Part shown: positions 17,674-25,791 of the stretch, one piece after another | Layout of the letters: each line of letters begins with the position of its first letter | How positions within the stretch are numbered: position 1 is the stretch's first letter | Assembly (NCBI GenBank): GCA_030427385.1 | Contig: JAUHWR010000001.1 | Span: 1,054,001-1,118,000, forward strand | Length of the DNA: 64,000 bases | Origin: Alphaproteobacteria bacterium | GTDB taxonomy: Bacteria; Pseudomonadota; Alphaproteobacteria; Micavibrionales; Micavibrionaceae | Reading direction: 5' to 3' | Position numbers and translations under genes: made by a program | The notes under the pieces: model-generated | What the model saw: the letters and a program-made list of their open reading frames with translations, nothing else | Told to the model about the DNA's origin: nothing | The model's database searches: none

Positions 17674-18207
17674 ATGTCAAACGCCCGTTGGTATGTCGTT
17701 CAAGCCTACTCCACTTTTGAAGAAAAAGTGGCGGAACAAATTCGCATCACAGCCGAGAAAAAAGGCCTGATGAGCCTGATTGAAGAAATCATGGTTCCAA
17801 AAGAAGAGGTGATGGAAGTCAAAAAAGGACAACGTCAAAAGGCGCAACGCAACTTCTTTCCTGGCTACATCCTGATGAAAGCCAATATGAATGACGATAT
17901 TTGGCATTTGGTTAAAAACACACCAAAAGTTACTGGCTTCCTTGGTGCCAATAACAAACCACAACCGATCAGCGAAAAAGAGGCGCAAGCCATCTTGCAA
18001 CAAGTACAAGAAGGCGTTGAGCGTCCGAAACCATCTGTGACTTACGAAATCGGCGAAGAAGTCAAAGTCACCGACGGCCCATTCGCCTCCTTCAGTGGGA
18101 TTGTCGAAGAAGTTGATGAAGATAAAGCAAAACTGAAAGTTTCCGTTTCCATCTTTGGACGCGCAACACCGGTTGAGCTTGAATATTCACAGGTTGAAAA
18201 AGCTTAA
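17674..18207 (+). CDS. nusG: Transcription termination/antitermination factor NusG
   Basis: A 177-residue NusG that links RNA polymerase to Rho or the ribosome. The NGN domain opens with [19 protein letters not shown], followed by FFPGYILMK near 66 and the linker. The KOW domain lies near the C-terminus with [22 protein letters not shown] precedes the ATG. The usual rplK-rplA-rplJ-rplL-rpoBC genes are not downstream; an unrelated exported protein follows. Confidence 0.97.
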   Translation: MSNARWYVVQAYSTFEEKVAEQIRITAEKKGLMSLIEEIMVPKEEVMEVKKGQRQKAQRNFFPGYILMKANMNDDIWHLVKNTPKVTGFLGANNKPQPISEKEAQAILQQVQEGVERPKPSVTYEIGEEVKVTDGPFASFSGIVEEVDEDKAKLKVSVSIFGRATPVELEYSQVEKA

Positions 18208-18271
18208 CTTTCTCCGCCTCCATTCACCATAAAAATATGATATAATAATCCTCATAAAAGAAAGGATCATT

Positions 18272-18712
18272 ATGCGCGCCTTCATTTTTACTCTTATATT
18301 TCTTCTGACATCCCCTACATTTGCCGCTGCGGATCTTGCCGGATTGTGGAAAACTGAAAACGGGCGTTCTGTTATCAAAATCGCGCCCTGCGATCAGGGA
18401 TTATGCGGAACGATTCACTGGATCATTGAAGGTGGCATGACAACCGACGACAAAAACCCGCAAGCCGACCTACGAAACAGACCCATGTGCGGAATTCCAA
18501 TTTTATGGGGATTTACACAAAAATCTGCAACTGAATGGGCGGATGGTAAAATATATAAAGCAGATGACGGTGATATTTACCGCGCAAATTTGACCCTGCG
18601 CCCCGATGACACGCTAAAGGTACGCGGATATGTTGGCATCTCCCTCTTCGGTAAGACCCAGATATGGACGCGCACAACGGATTCCGAACATCCTGCCTGC
18701 ACGAGCGATTAG
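18272..18712 (+). CDS. DUF2147-family exported protein
   Basis: A 146-residue protein with a cleavable signal peptide (about residues 1-20, ending FAAA). The domain shows LAGLWKTENGRSVIKI, CDQGLCGTIHWI and a C-terminal GKTQIWTR, the lipocalin-like DUF2147 pattern. Cys pairs (CDQGLC) suggest a disulfide in the periplasm. A TATAAT hexamer (18241-18246) stands 25 bp before the start but has no clear -35. The function of the family is not established. Confidence 0.82.
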   Translation: MRAFIFTLIFLLTSPTFAAADLAGLWKTENGRSVIKIAPCDQGLCGTIHWIIEGGMTTDDKNPQADLRNRPMCGIPILWGFTQKSATEWADGKIYKADDGDIYRANLTLRPDDTLKVRGYVGISLFGKTQIWTRTTDSEHPACTSD

Positions 18713-18721
18713 CCTAGAAAT

Positions 18722-19351
18722 TCACGCTTCATGATTTAAAGGATAACGCTCCCTCTCCGGTTCCTGCGAAGTCACAACCTGAAATTGCGTTAAACAGACA
18801 TCCCCAAGTGTAACGCTAGAATTTGGAAACGCCTTGGAACATGTTCCATTAGCTCTCATTTCTTCAAAAAATTCTCTTTGACGTCGATCATCTCCTGCGG
18901 ATATTTGAAGACGACCATAATCTCGGCCTTTAATAACCGGTCCCTTATCCGATGCATATCTCTCACGAAACTCGATCGCCGTTTTATCGTTTGTGAGAAG
19001 GTTATCAATCGCCTTACGCACTTCTAACGCTATTCTTGCGGAGATGTCTTTCCCTGTAACAAAAAGACAGGGCTTACCTTCAATACTTTCCGATATATGA
19101 TCTAAAACAACCGCAATCGGGCGTCCTTCATTATTATTATCTGAAAGCCGATAAAAACCATTTTCTAGCTCCAACTTCACAGCCAAATACTTGGCAGTGC
19201 AATCTCCACCTTCACAAGGTGCAGTTCTTAGGATGAGATAACGTCTATCTTGAACACGGTCGGGCTGACCTTCTGTTTTTGCCGGACGTCTCAACTCAAC
19301 ATTCAAAACGTTTCCCGCCACTACACACGTATTTGGACTTCTAATATCCAT
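18722..19351 (-). CDS. Hypothetical protein, 209 residues
   Basis: I set the start at ATG 19351, five bases after a strong GAGGGAG Shine-Dalgarno; a GTG two codons upstream abuts that site. There is no signal peptide. Several Cys lie in CVVAGN, APCEGGDCTAK and a late GTCSKAF, and the middle is charged (ASDKGPVIKGRD). I do not recognise a family. It is convergent with the DUF2147 gene (9-bp gap), and is followed on the other side by an AT-rich 150-bp gap before uvrB. Confidence 0.55.
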   Translation of the reverse strand: MDIRSPNTCVVAGNVLNVELRRPAKTEGQPDRVQDRRYLILRTAPCEGGDCTAKYLAVKLELENGFYRLSDNNNEGRPIAVVLDHISESIEGKPCLFVTGKDISARIALEVRKAIDNLLTNDKTAIEFRERYASDKGPVIKGRDYGRLQISAGDDRRQREFFEEMRANGTCSKAFPNSSVTLGDVCLTQFQVVTSQEPERERYPLNHEA

Positions 19352-19501
19352 ATTCACTCCCTCTTTTTTACTACTAAAACAATTATGATAATAAAATGCA
19401 AAAAGTTTTTGTTAAATACCGACCCCATCCCCGAAAAAGCAATATTATTACAATATCAAAAAATATAGCCAAAACAGATATTTGAGTTATATAACTAGAA
19501 T

Positions 19502-21646
19502 ATGCCAACACAAGAACCCGCACATTTACTTGATCCGAAGTTTGAGAGTAATCTCGATCCAAACTCCCCGCCGCTAAAAATCGTTTCTGATTTTGAACCG
19601 ACGGGCGATCAGCCGACGGCGATTAAGGAATTGCTCGCGGGTCTTAAAAACGATGTGAAAGATCAAGTCCTGCTTGGCGTGACTGGCTCCGGTAAAACCT
19701 TCACCATGGCGCATGTCATACAGGAAAGCCAGCGCCCGACCCTGATTATGGCGCCAAACAAAACCCTCGCCGCCCAGCTTTATGGAGAGATGAAGGCCTT
19801 CTTTCCGGATAATGCCGTGGAATATTTTGTCTCCTACTATGATTATTATCAACCGGAAGCCTACGTGCCGCGCTCCGATACCTATATCGAAAAAGATTCC
19901 AGCATTAACGAGCAAATTGACCGCATGCGCCATTCCGCAACCCGCGCCCTGCTGGAACGTAAAGACGCCATCGTCGTCGCCTCGGTTTCCTGCATCTATG
20001 GCCTCGGCAGCCGTCAGGACTATGAGGCCATGACCATTCAATTCAAACTCGGCGATCAGATCAACCGAGAGGATATGATTAAACAATTCGTCGCCCTGCA
20101 ATATAAACGCAATGATATGGCGTTTGAGCGTGGATCATTCCGCGTGCGCGGCGATACGGTGGAATTGTTCCCCGCCCACTTTGAAGACCGCGCTTGGCGC
20201 TTTGATATGTTTGGTGATGATTTGGAAAAAATCGTTGAATTTGACCCCTTAACCGGCGAAAAATTCGGCGATTTAGAGGCGGTTCGGGTATATGCAAATT
20301 CCCACTACATCACCCCCGGCCCCACCCTGCAACAGGCGGTAAAACAAATAAAGTCAGATCTTAAAGAAAGATTGGAAACATTTGAAAAAGAAGGAAAATT
20401 ATTAGAATCCCAAAGATTAAGAGAGCGCACCCAGTTTGACATGGAAATGATCCTTGCCACTGGCACATGCGCGGGGATTGAGAATTACTCCCGCTATCTC
20501 ACCGGGCGTCCGCCGAATGCACCGCCGCCAACCCTATTTGAATACTTGCCCGAAAATGCCCTGTTAATATTGGATGAGTCCCACGTTATGCTCCCGCAAA
20601 TCGGCGCGATGTATAAGGGGGATCGCTCGCGGAAATCTACCTTGGTGGAATATGGATTCCGCCTGCCCGCCGCCATGGATAACCGCCCGCTGAAATTCGA
20701 AGAATGGGAAGCTTTTCGCCCGCAAACCATCTTCGTTTCCGCCACCCCCGGCCCATGGGAATTGGAACAAACCAAAGGCGTATTTACTGAACAGGTTGTC
20801 CGCCCGACAGGCTTGATCGATCCGCCCGTTGAAATCCGCCCCACCACGCATCAGGTGGATGATCTAATGGGCGAAATAAAACAGGTCACCGCCCGCGGCG
20901 GACGCGTCTTGGTCACCACCCTGACCAAAAAAATGGCGGAGGCATTGACCGAATATCTTACCGAAAACGAAATTAAAGTCCGCTACCTCCACAGCGATGT
21001 TGACACCTTGGAACGCATTGAAATTATACGCGATCTGCGCCTTGGTACATTTGATGTGCTGATCGGCATCAACCTGCTCCGCGAAGGGTTGGACATTCCC
21101 GAATGCCAGTTGGTCGCCATTTTGGACGCGGATAAAGAGGGATTCTTACGCTCTCAAACTTCTCTGATCCAGACTATCGGACGCGCCGCCCGTAATTTGG
21201 GCGGCAAAGCCGTACTCTATGCCGATAAAATGACCGGCTCCATGCAACGCGCGATTGATGAAACAGACCGCCGCCGCGCCCGCCAAGTCGAATATAACGA
21301 AAAACATGGCATTACCCCCGCCGGCATTAAGAAAAATATCAGCGATCTGCTCAATAACGTCTTTGAGAAAACAGACCGCCCAACGGCGCGCCTCGGCTTA
21401 TCCGATCAGGCGCAGACCGAATTCGCCACCCCCGAAGCCCTGCAAAAACAGATCAAAGCTCTGGAAAAAGAAATGCGCGCCGCCGCCGCCGATCTGGAAT
21501 TCGAAACCGCCGCCCGCCTGCGCGATCAGGTCAGACAACTCGAAGCCATGGATCTCGGCCTCACAGGTACCGTCACCTCCCCCAGATTAGCTAAGGGTTG
21601 GAGCCAAACCAGTAATGTGAAGACAAAGGGGCGTGGGAAGAAATAA
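19502..21646 (+). CDS. uvrB: Excinuclease ABC subunit B
   Basis: A 714-residue UvrB that verifies DNA lesions in nucleotide excision repair. Walker A GVTGSGKT is near 59-66. The beta-hairpin [12 protein letters not shown] block, the DESH helicase motif ([12 protein letters not shown]) and QTIGRAARN follow. The C-terminal UVR domain ([21 protein letters not shown]) that binds UvrC is present. A short Pro-rich N-terminal extension precedes the usual start. A terminator lies about 85 bp downstream. Confidence 0.98.
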   Translation: MPTQEPAHLLDPKFESNLDPNSPPLKIVSDFEPTGDQPTAIKELLAGLKNDVKDQVLLGVTGSGKTFTMAHVIQESQRPTLIMAPNKTLAAQLYGEMKAFFPDNAVEYFVSYYDYYQPEAYVPRSDTYIEKDSSINEQIDRMRHSATRALLERKDAIVVASVSCIYGLGSRQDYEAMTIQFKLGDQINREDMIKQFVALQYKRNDMAFERGSFRVRGDTVELFPAHFEDRAWRFDMFGDDLEKIVEFDPLTGEKFGDLEAVRVYANSHYITPGPTLQQAVKQIKSDLKERLETFEKEGKLLESQRLRERTQFDMEMILATGTCAGIENYSRYLTGRPPNAPPPTLFEYLPENALLILDESHVMLPQIGAMYKGDRSRKSTLVEYGFRLPAAMDNRPLKFEEWEAFRPQTIFVSATPGPWELEQTKGVFTEQVVRPTGLIDPPVEIRPTTHQVDDLMGEIKQVTARGGRVLVTTLTKKMAEALTEYLTENEIKVRYLHSDVDTLERIEIIRDLRLGTFDVLIGINLLREGLDIPECQLVAILDADKEGFLRSQTSLIQTIGRAARNLGGKAVLYADKMTGSMQRAIDETDRRRARQVEYNEKHGITPAGIKKNISDLLNNVFEKTDRPTARLGLSDQAQTEFATPEALQKQIKALEKEMRAAAADLEFETAARLRDQVRQLEAMDLGLTGTVTSPRLAKGWSQTSNVKTKGRGKK

Positions 21647-21729
21647 TATCTTCGTTTCACCACGTCATCCGCTTTTTTTACAAAACTAAATGATAATTTG
21701 TTATACTACTTCTACAAACGCCATACATG

Positions 21730-21754
21730 CGCCCTGATTTTGGGGCGTTTTTTT
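21730..21754 (+). terminator. Rho-independent terminator after uvrB
   Basis: The stem CGCCC/GGGCG with an 8-nt loop is followed by seven T (21748-21754). It separates uvrB from the antitoxin locus. Confidence 0.75.
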
Positions 21755-21763
21755 ATGGCGGCA

Positions 21764-21862
21764 ACTTAGTTTAAACGACAAAGACAAATGTTTAAGTAAA
21801 CTTAGTTCAGTGCGTTCCCTTTATTATCAATCACTTAACAGATAAGTAAACTTAGTTTACTT
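21764..21862. promoter_or_regulatory. Repeated operator palindromes upstream of the antitoxin gene
   Basis: Three related sites: ACTTAGTTTAAAC (21764-21776), AAGTAAACTTAGTT (21794-21807) and the near-perfect palindrome AAGTAAACTTAGTTTACTT (21844-21862). Such multi-site operators are typical for autorepression by Phd/YefM antitoxins. The last site ends 38 bp before the ATG. Confidence 0.6.
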
Positions 21863-21900
21863 AACCTGTTCCGTCTGATTAACTAACAGAAAGCCAAAAC

Positions 21901-22134
21901 ATGATATTTGACGAGCTCCCGATTATCGAAACCACGATCCATGATTTTAAGACCAATTTTTCCAAATACCTGCGCGACTGCGAGGAAGGCCGCGCGCAAT
22001 CTATCGTGGTTCATCGCCGCAAAAAAATGGTAGGGTTATTTATCACCAGCAATCGCGCCGACCATATTAATGACACAAATAAGGAAGAGAGCGACCTACT
22101 CGATATGATCAAAAAAATGGAAGACGACATTTAA
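21901..22134 (+). CDS. Phd/YefM-family antitoxin-like protein
   Basis: A 77-residue protein. DFKTNFSKYLRDCEEGRAQSIVVHRRKKMVGLF matches the Phd/YefM fold: a helix that binds DNA, then the strand with a basic VHRRKK. The acidic C-terminus (DMIKKMEDDI) is where such antitoxins wrap their toxins. No Doc, YoeB, RelE or PIN toxin follows; instead a 34-codon hydrophobic ORF begins 7 bp later. Palindromes upstream fit autoregulation. It may be an orphan or have an unusual partner. Confidence 0.75.
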   Translation: MIFDELPIIETTIHDFKTNFSKYLRDCEEGRAQSIVVHRRKKMVGLFITSNRADHINDTNKEESDLLDMIKKMEDDI

Positions 22135-22141
22135 ACCACAT

Positions 22142-22246
22142 ATGAAACTATCGCCCCCCGCCCGCACTGCGTTATTCATCGCCATTATCATGGTTCTGGC
22201 CTTTATTGCCTTTTCCGTGACGATTAAAATCGCGCGCAGGCCTTGA
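22142..22246 (+). CDS. Micro-ORF, 34-residue single-span membrane peptide
   Basis: The peptide has a short basic/proline N-end (KLSPPAR), one long hydrophobic helix (about residues 10-28) and a basic C-end KIARRP. It starts 7 bp after the antitoxin-like stop. The ribosome site is weak, which suggests translational coupling if it is real. The shape (one helix, positive tail) resembles type I membrane toxins, but no homology can be claimed. Confidence 0.4.
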   Translation: MKLSPPARTALFIAIIMVLAFIAFSVTIKIARRP

Positions 22247-22323
22247 TTCTGGCGATCCTAAAAAGCGGTTGGCGGCATGTGGTAATCGGGGTATCATATA
22301 AAGATATCTAGGGATTTTCTTCC

Positions 22324-22662
22324 ATGTCTTCTGCCTCTTACTACCATATTATATTGTCCGGCTTTATTCTGCTTGCATTAACGGCTTGCGGGCAAAACTA
22401 TGTCGTTCAAAAATATTATGGCACGCCATATGGCGGTGATCGCACCGCAGGATCAGGCGTTGAATATGTCCGTGCCAACCTTGCCCCGCCAAAAGGGTTA
22501 GAGATGGATCTGCAGCAACAGCAGGAAATTGATATGCAAAATAATGCCTCTATGATCCCCAGCAAAAGCTTTGAAAAGGTCTTTAATGATTTTGTCGGTA
22601 AGGAGAAATCATTTAAGTTAATCACCCTACGCACTCAGCCGGATGTGAGATATAACCCCTAA
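22324..22662 (+). CDS. Small lipoprotein, unknown function
   Basis: A 112-residue protein with a signal peptide and lipobox LTAC at about residues 18-21. The mature part is short and polar (QNYVVQKYYGTPYGG, then Gln-rich and a C-terminal KLITLRTQPDVRY). I do not recognise a family. It is the last gene before a 343-bp region that ends with the coiled-coil protein gene. Confidence 0.6.
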   Translation: MSSASYYHIILSGFILLALTACGQNYVVQKYYGTPYGGDRTAGSGVEYVRANLAPPKGLEMDLQQQQEIDMQNNASMIPSKSFEKVFNDFVGKEKSFKLITLRTQPDVRYNP

Positions 22663-23005
22663 TTACAAGAAAATTTGTTTTTTTAAAAAAAAAGTGAGTC
22701 ACTTTTTAAAAACTATTTTGCGCGAATCTACATTGGCATTATCATATTTTTAAACATTCTAAGTGATTCTTAACATTATGAACCTATTCCGCTTTATGCA
22801 GGCTTTGTGCCTGGCCGTATATATTGTTGTGCTGTCCGCATAAACGACGCTAATTTTTATTGCCTAAAATTTGAACTAAATTCACCTTTAATTTCAAATA
22901 CTTCTTATCAAATAGTTAACAGACGTTAACACTTTTAATTTAACATAATAATTATCAGTTGCGCATTAAGCGGGATGAATTTAATGTTTAAATAAGGGTG
23001 GTATC
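22663..23005. other. Intergenic region with hairpin and paired GTTAAC sites
   Basis: AT-rich. It holds the palindrome AAAAAGTGA-G-TCACTTTTT (22689-22707), a plausible weak terminator for the lipoprotein gene. It also has GTTAAC-agac-GTTAAC (22915-22930), a possible regulator site for the next gene. The only ORF (21 residues at 22778-22843) is not convincing. There is no RNA gene I recognise. Confidence 0.5.
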
Positions 23006-23536
23006 ATGACAATTACAGTCGAAACATTTATGCTGATCTCTTTGACCTTCGCGGTGTTCGCGGCGGTAACGGCGATTGGCGCGAGTATTTTATTATCCGT
23101 GGGCTATGAACGCCTGCGTTCAGGTATGCAACGTTTAAAAGAAGGTCTGGATCTGGTCACGCGGCAAACCGGTTTCTTCAGCGACTCCTTACATAAGCTG
23201 GATGAAAAGGTAAATACGATTGACCAGCAAACTGGCCGTTTCAGCGAAAGCATTGATAAACTCCAAGTCAATGTTGAACGCGTTGACAAACAAACCGGAT
23301 TCTTTAGCGATGCGATTAATCGTCTAGAGCAAAAAGTGCAGCAGGTGGAAAATTCCCCGCAGCCAATTGCCCTTAAGGACTTAATGGCACAGCCAATGGC
23401 GGAAGACGAAGATAAATCCGGCATGATGATGGTCACATCAGATAGCATAGATTTTGGTGAAGCACCTCATATAGAATGGTCCAGCAATGATTTCATGGGA
23501 AATGTGACCGGTGAAAAAAGCAACGCCATTCATTAA
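23006..23536 (+). CDS. Membrane-anchored coiled-coil protein with three 21-residue repeats
   Basis: A 176-residue protein with one N-terminal transmembrane segment (about 8-32). It carries three tandem 21-residue repeats at residues 54-116, each beginning QTGxFSxS/A and continuing xxLxxxVxxVD/E, then an acidic low-complexity tail. 21 residues is three heptads, so the repeats form an uninterrupted coiled coil. The GGTGG-type Shine-Dalgarno is close to the ATG. I do not recognise a family; the architecture suggests an inner-membrane scaffold or a MCP/TolA-like stalk. A strong terminator follows. Confidence 0.7.
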   Translation: MTITVETFMLISLTFAVFAAVTAIGASILLSVGYERLRSGMQRLKEGLDLVTRQTGFFSDSLHKLDEKVNTIDQQTGRFSESIDKLQVNVERVDKQTGFFSDAINRLEQKVQQVENSPQPIALKDLMAQPMAEDEDKSGMMMVTSDSIDFGEAPHIEWSSNDFMGNVTGEKSNAIH

Positions 23537-23567
23537 AATTAACGCTCTATTCCTAAGTTGAGTGCAC

Positions 23568-23600
23568 TCCCCCTGAGGTAAAACTTCAGGGGGATTTTTT
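23568..23600 (+). terminator. Rho-independent terminator after the coiled-coil protein gene
   Basis: Perfect 9-bp stem TCCCCCTGA/TCAGGGGGA with a 9-nt loop, then six T. On the minus strand it lies just beyond the ggt stop codon, so it may serve both genes. Confidence 0.9.
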
Positions 23601-25407
23601 ATTCACCCATTGCAACGCCTTCACGCCGTGGGTCTGCCGCGCCGCGCCATGTTTGATCTTTAAAATACAAACCCGTCAAACCGCTATTCATCTCTGCGCG
23701 CACAATGCTGTGCCCTGTCGCTTGCAAGGCTTCAAGATCAAACGGCAGGTCTTTATCAACTTCAATTTCAATATCACCGCCGCGGCTGACAATATTGGGC
23801 ATTGCCATGGCTTGATCAATCGGCATATCCCAATCCAAAACGGCAATAATACGTTGTAAGACATAACCAATAATACGGCTGCCACCAGCGGAGCCAATTA
23901 TCATTACAGGCTTATTCGCCTTATCAAAAACAATAACGGGTGACATTGATGAGCGTGGGCGTTTGCCAGCCTGAACACGGTTGGCTACTTTTTCACCATC
24001 AATTTCAGGCACAAACGAAAAATCCGTCAATTGATTATTAAGCAAGAATCCATTGACCATCATCTTTGCGCCAAAAGCGGTTTCAATCGAGCTGGTCAGG
24101 GATAGCGCATTCCCGTATTTATCAATGACGGAGATATGGGTTGTGCCTGTATTTTTAGTGCGCACATCCGCCGCGTTCTTATCTTTCTGCCAACCAAATG
24201 GAATTCCGGCGCTGATATTATTCTGGGCATAATCTTGATTAATCAAGGATGAGCGCACCGCCGTATAGGCAGGGTTAATCAATGAATCCCCCGGCGTTTC
24301 AACAACATCTGGATCGGCAACATATAAATTACGATCCGCAAATGCCATGTTGCTTGCCTCGGCAATTAAATGCCATGCTTTTGGGTCATCTTGGCTCATT
24401 TGAGCCAAATCAAACCTCGCTAACATTTGCAATGCCTGAATAATCGCCAACCCGCCCGAAGACGGCTCCCCCATTGAACAAACCTTATATTCATGATATT
24501 TGCCACATACCGGATCACGCATCTTGACCTCATATGACGTAAAATCATCCTTCACCATTGCGCCGGGATGAAACCATGCTTCATTGACTGTGGCTATTAT
24601 ATCATCGGCGATTTGACCTTTGTAAAATATGTCCGCGCCCTTGCTGCGATATTCAAATAACAAATCATTATAATCTCCATTTGTAATATTCTGATGATCA
24701 TCAATCGGCGCGCCGTCATTGGGCAGGAAATAATCCTGAGCGCTTTTAAAAAACCTGAAATGCTCTTTATTTTCAGCAATTAACTTCGATAGACGCGGCG
24801 ATGCAATAAACCCGTACTTTGACAATTCAAAAGCCGGCTGAAAAATATCATCCCGTGGAATAATTCCATGATCGGCGTATAATTTATCCAATAACGCCGG
24901 AAGCCCCGGAACACCGACGGCGTGCCCGCCTGTGGCGGCATCATGAAAATCCATTGGCGCACCGCGCGTTAGAAACATATCCTCCCGCGCAGATGCCGGA
25001 GCAGTCTCCCGCCCGTCATAACTGGTTAGCTTTTGGGTTTCAGCGTCCCAATAAAGGGCAAAGCCCCCGCCGCCAAGACCTGATGATTGCGGCTCGACCA
25101 AGCCTAAAACCAGTTGCGCGGCAAATGCCGCATCCGCCGCGCTTCCACCACGTGACAAAATATCAAAGCCGGCCTGTGTGGCGATGGGATCGGCAGTCAC
25201 AATCATAAATTCCTTCGCCTGCACAGCACCACTTAACTTGAATCCCGTATCAGATTCCGGCGATGCCTTTTGAATAAACTCCTCAATATCGGAAATATTC
25301 GGCGCGGTGCCACTATTATTAGGAACAGATAAAACCTTACTCTGTGCAAAAACAGGCAAAGCTTGTAAAATTATGAATAATGATATAATATAGGGTCTTA
25401 GCTTCAT
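23599..25407 (-). CDS. ggt: Gamma-glutamyltransferase
   Basis: A 602-residue Ntn-hydrolase precursor. The signal peptide covers residues 1-21. Autocleavage should occur before Thr422 in the TTHISVIDK motif, which becomes the catalytic nucleophile of the small subunit. The large subunit has the LGLVEPQSSGLGGGGF block and R133 in DGRETAP; the small subunit has the lid region and GSAGGSRI near its end. The enzyme cleaves glutathione and other gamma-glutamyl peptides in the periplasm. It is divergent from rpsU. Confidence 0.95.
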   Translation of the reverse strand: MKLRPYIISLFIILQALPVFAQSKVLSVPNNSGTAPNISDIEEFIQKASPESDTGFKLSGAVQAKEFMIVTADPIATQAGFDILSRGGSAADAAFAAQLVLGLVEPQSSGLGGGGFALYWDAETQKLTSYDGRETAPASAREDMFLTRGAPMDFHDAATGGHAVGVPGLPALLDKLYADHGIIPRDDIFQPAFELSKYGFIASPRLSKLIAENKEHFRFFKSAQDYFLPNDGAPIDDHQNITNGDYNDLLFEYRSKGADIFYKGQIADDIIATVNEAWFHPGAMVKDDFTSYEVKMRDPVCGKYHEYKVCSMGEPSSGGLAIIQALQMLARFDLAQMSQDDPKAWHLIAEASNMAFADRNLYVADPDVVETPGDSLINPAYTAVRSSLINQDYAQNNISAGIPFGWQKDKNAADVRTKNTGTTHISVIDKYGNALSLTSSIETAFGAKMMVNGFLLNNQLTDFSFVPEIDGEKVANRVQAGKRPRSSMSPVIVFDKANKPVMIIGSAGGSRIIGYVLQRIIAVLDWDMPIDQAMAMPNIVSRGGDIEIEVDKDLPFDLEALQATGHSIVRAEMNSGLTGLYFKDQTWRGAADPRREGVAMGE

Positions 25408-25506
25408 TTTTTACTTGCGTTATTTGACTTGATACGTCACAAACATGAGGCGTTTCTATCCGAAGCGCAAGACTAAATTTGAAAATTGAAATCCAACCGG
25501 AAAGGG

Positions 25507-25722
25507 GTGATTAAAATCGTTAGTGTAAATGTTCGTGATAATAACATTGAGCAGGCTTTGCGTATTCTAAAAAAGAAAATGCAACGTGAAGGGCTGTTCC
25601 GTGAGATGAAACTTCGTCAAAACCATGAGAAAAATTTTGTTAAGAAAGCGCGTCAGAAAGCAGAAGCTGTCCGTCGCACACGCAAAATGGATCGTAAACG
25701 TCTTCAGACAGATGGATTTTAG
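25507..25722 (+). CDS. rpsU: 30S ribosomal protein S21
   Basis: A ~71-residue S21 with [20 protein letters not shown] and FREMKLR. The start is unclear. Homologues begin a few residues before VRDNN, but the only near-cognate codons are GTG 25507 (which abuts the GGAAAGGGG Shine-Dalgarno), TTG 25486 (no Shine-Dalgarno) and ATT 25510 or ATC 25516, which are better spaced but non-canonical. I give GTG 25507. Strong terminator downstream. Confidence 0.88.
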   Translation: MIKIVSVNVRDNNIEQALRILKKKMQREGLFREMKLRQNHEKNFVKKARQKAEAVRRTRKMDRKRLQTDGF

Positions 25723-25756
25723 ACAGACCTAAGATTTTGATATAACCAAGTGAAAC

Positions 25757-25784
25757 AACCGCCCTTTTCAGGCGGTTTTTTTTT
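25757..25784 (+). terminator. Rho-independent terminator after rpsU
   Basis: 7-bp stem AACCGCC/GGCGGTT with a 7-nt loop and a run of T to 25784. Confidence 0.9.
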
Positions 25785-25791
25785 ATCACCT

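Noticed and set aside
22778-22843. 21-residue hydrophobic ORF
   Set aside because: Too short, without a ribosome site or conserved feature.
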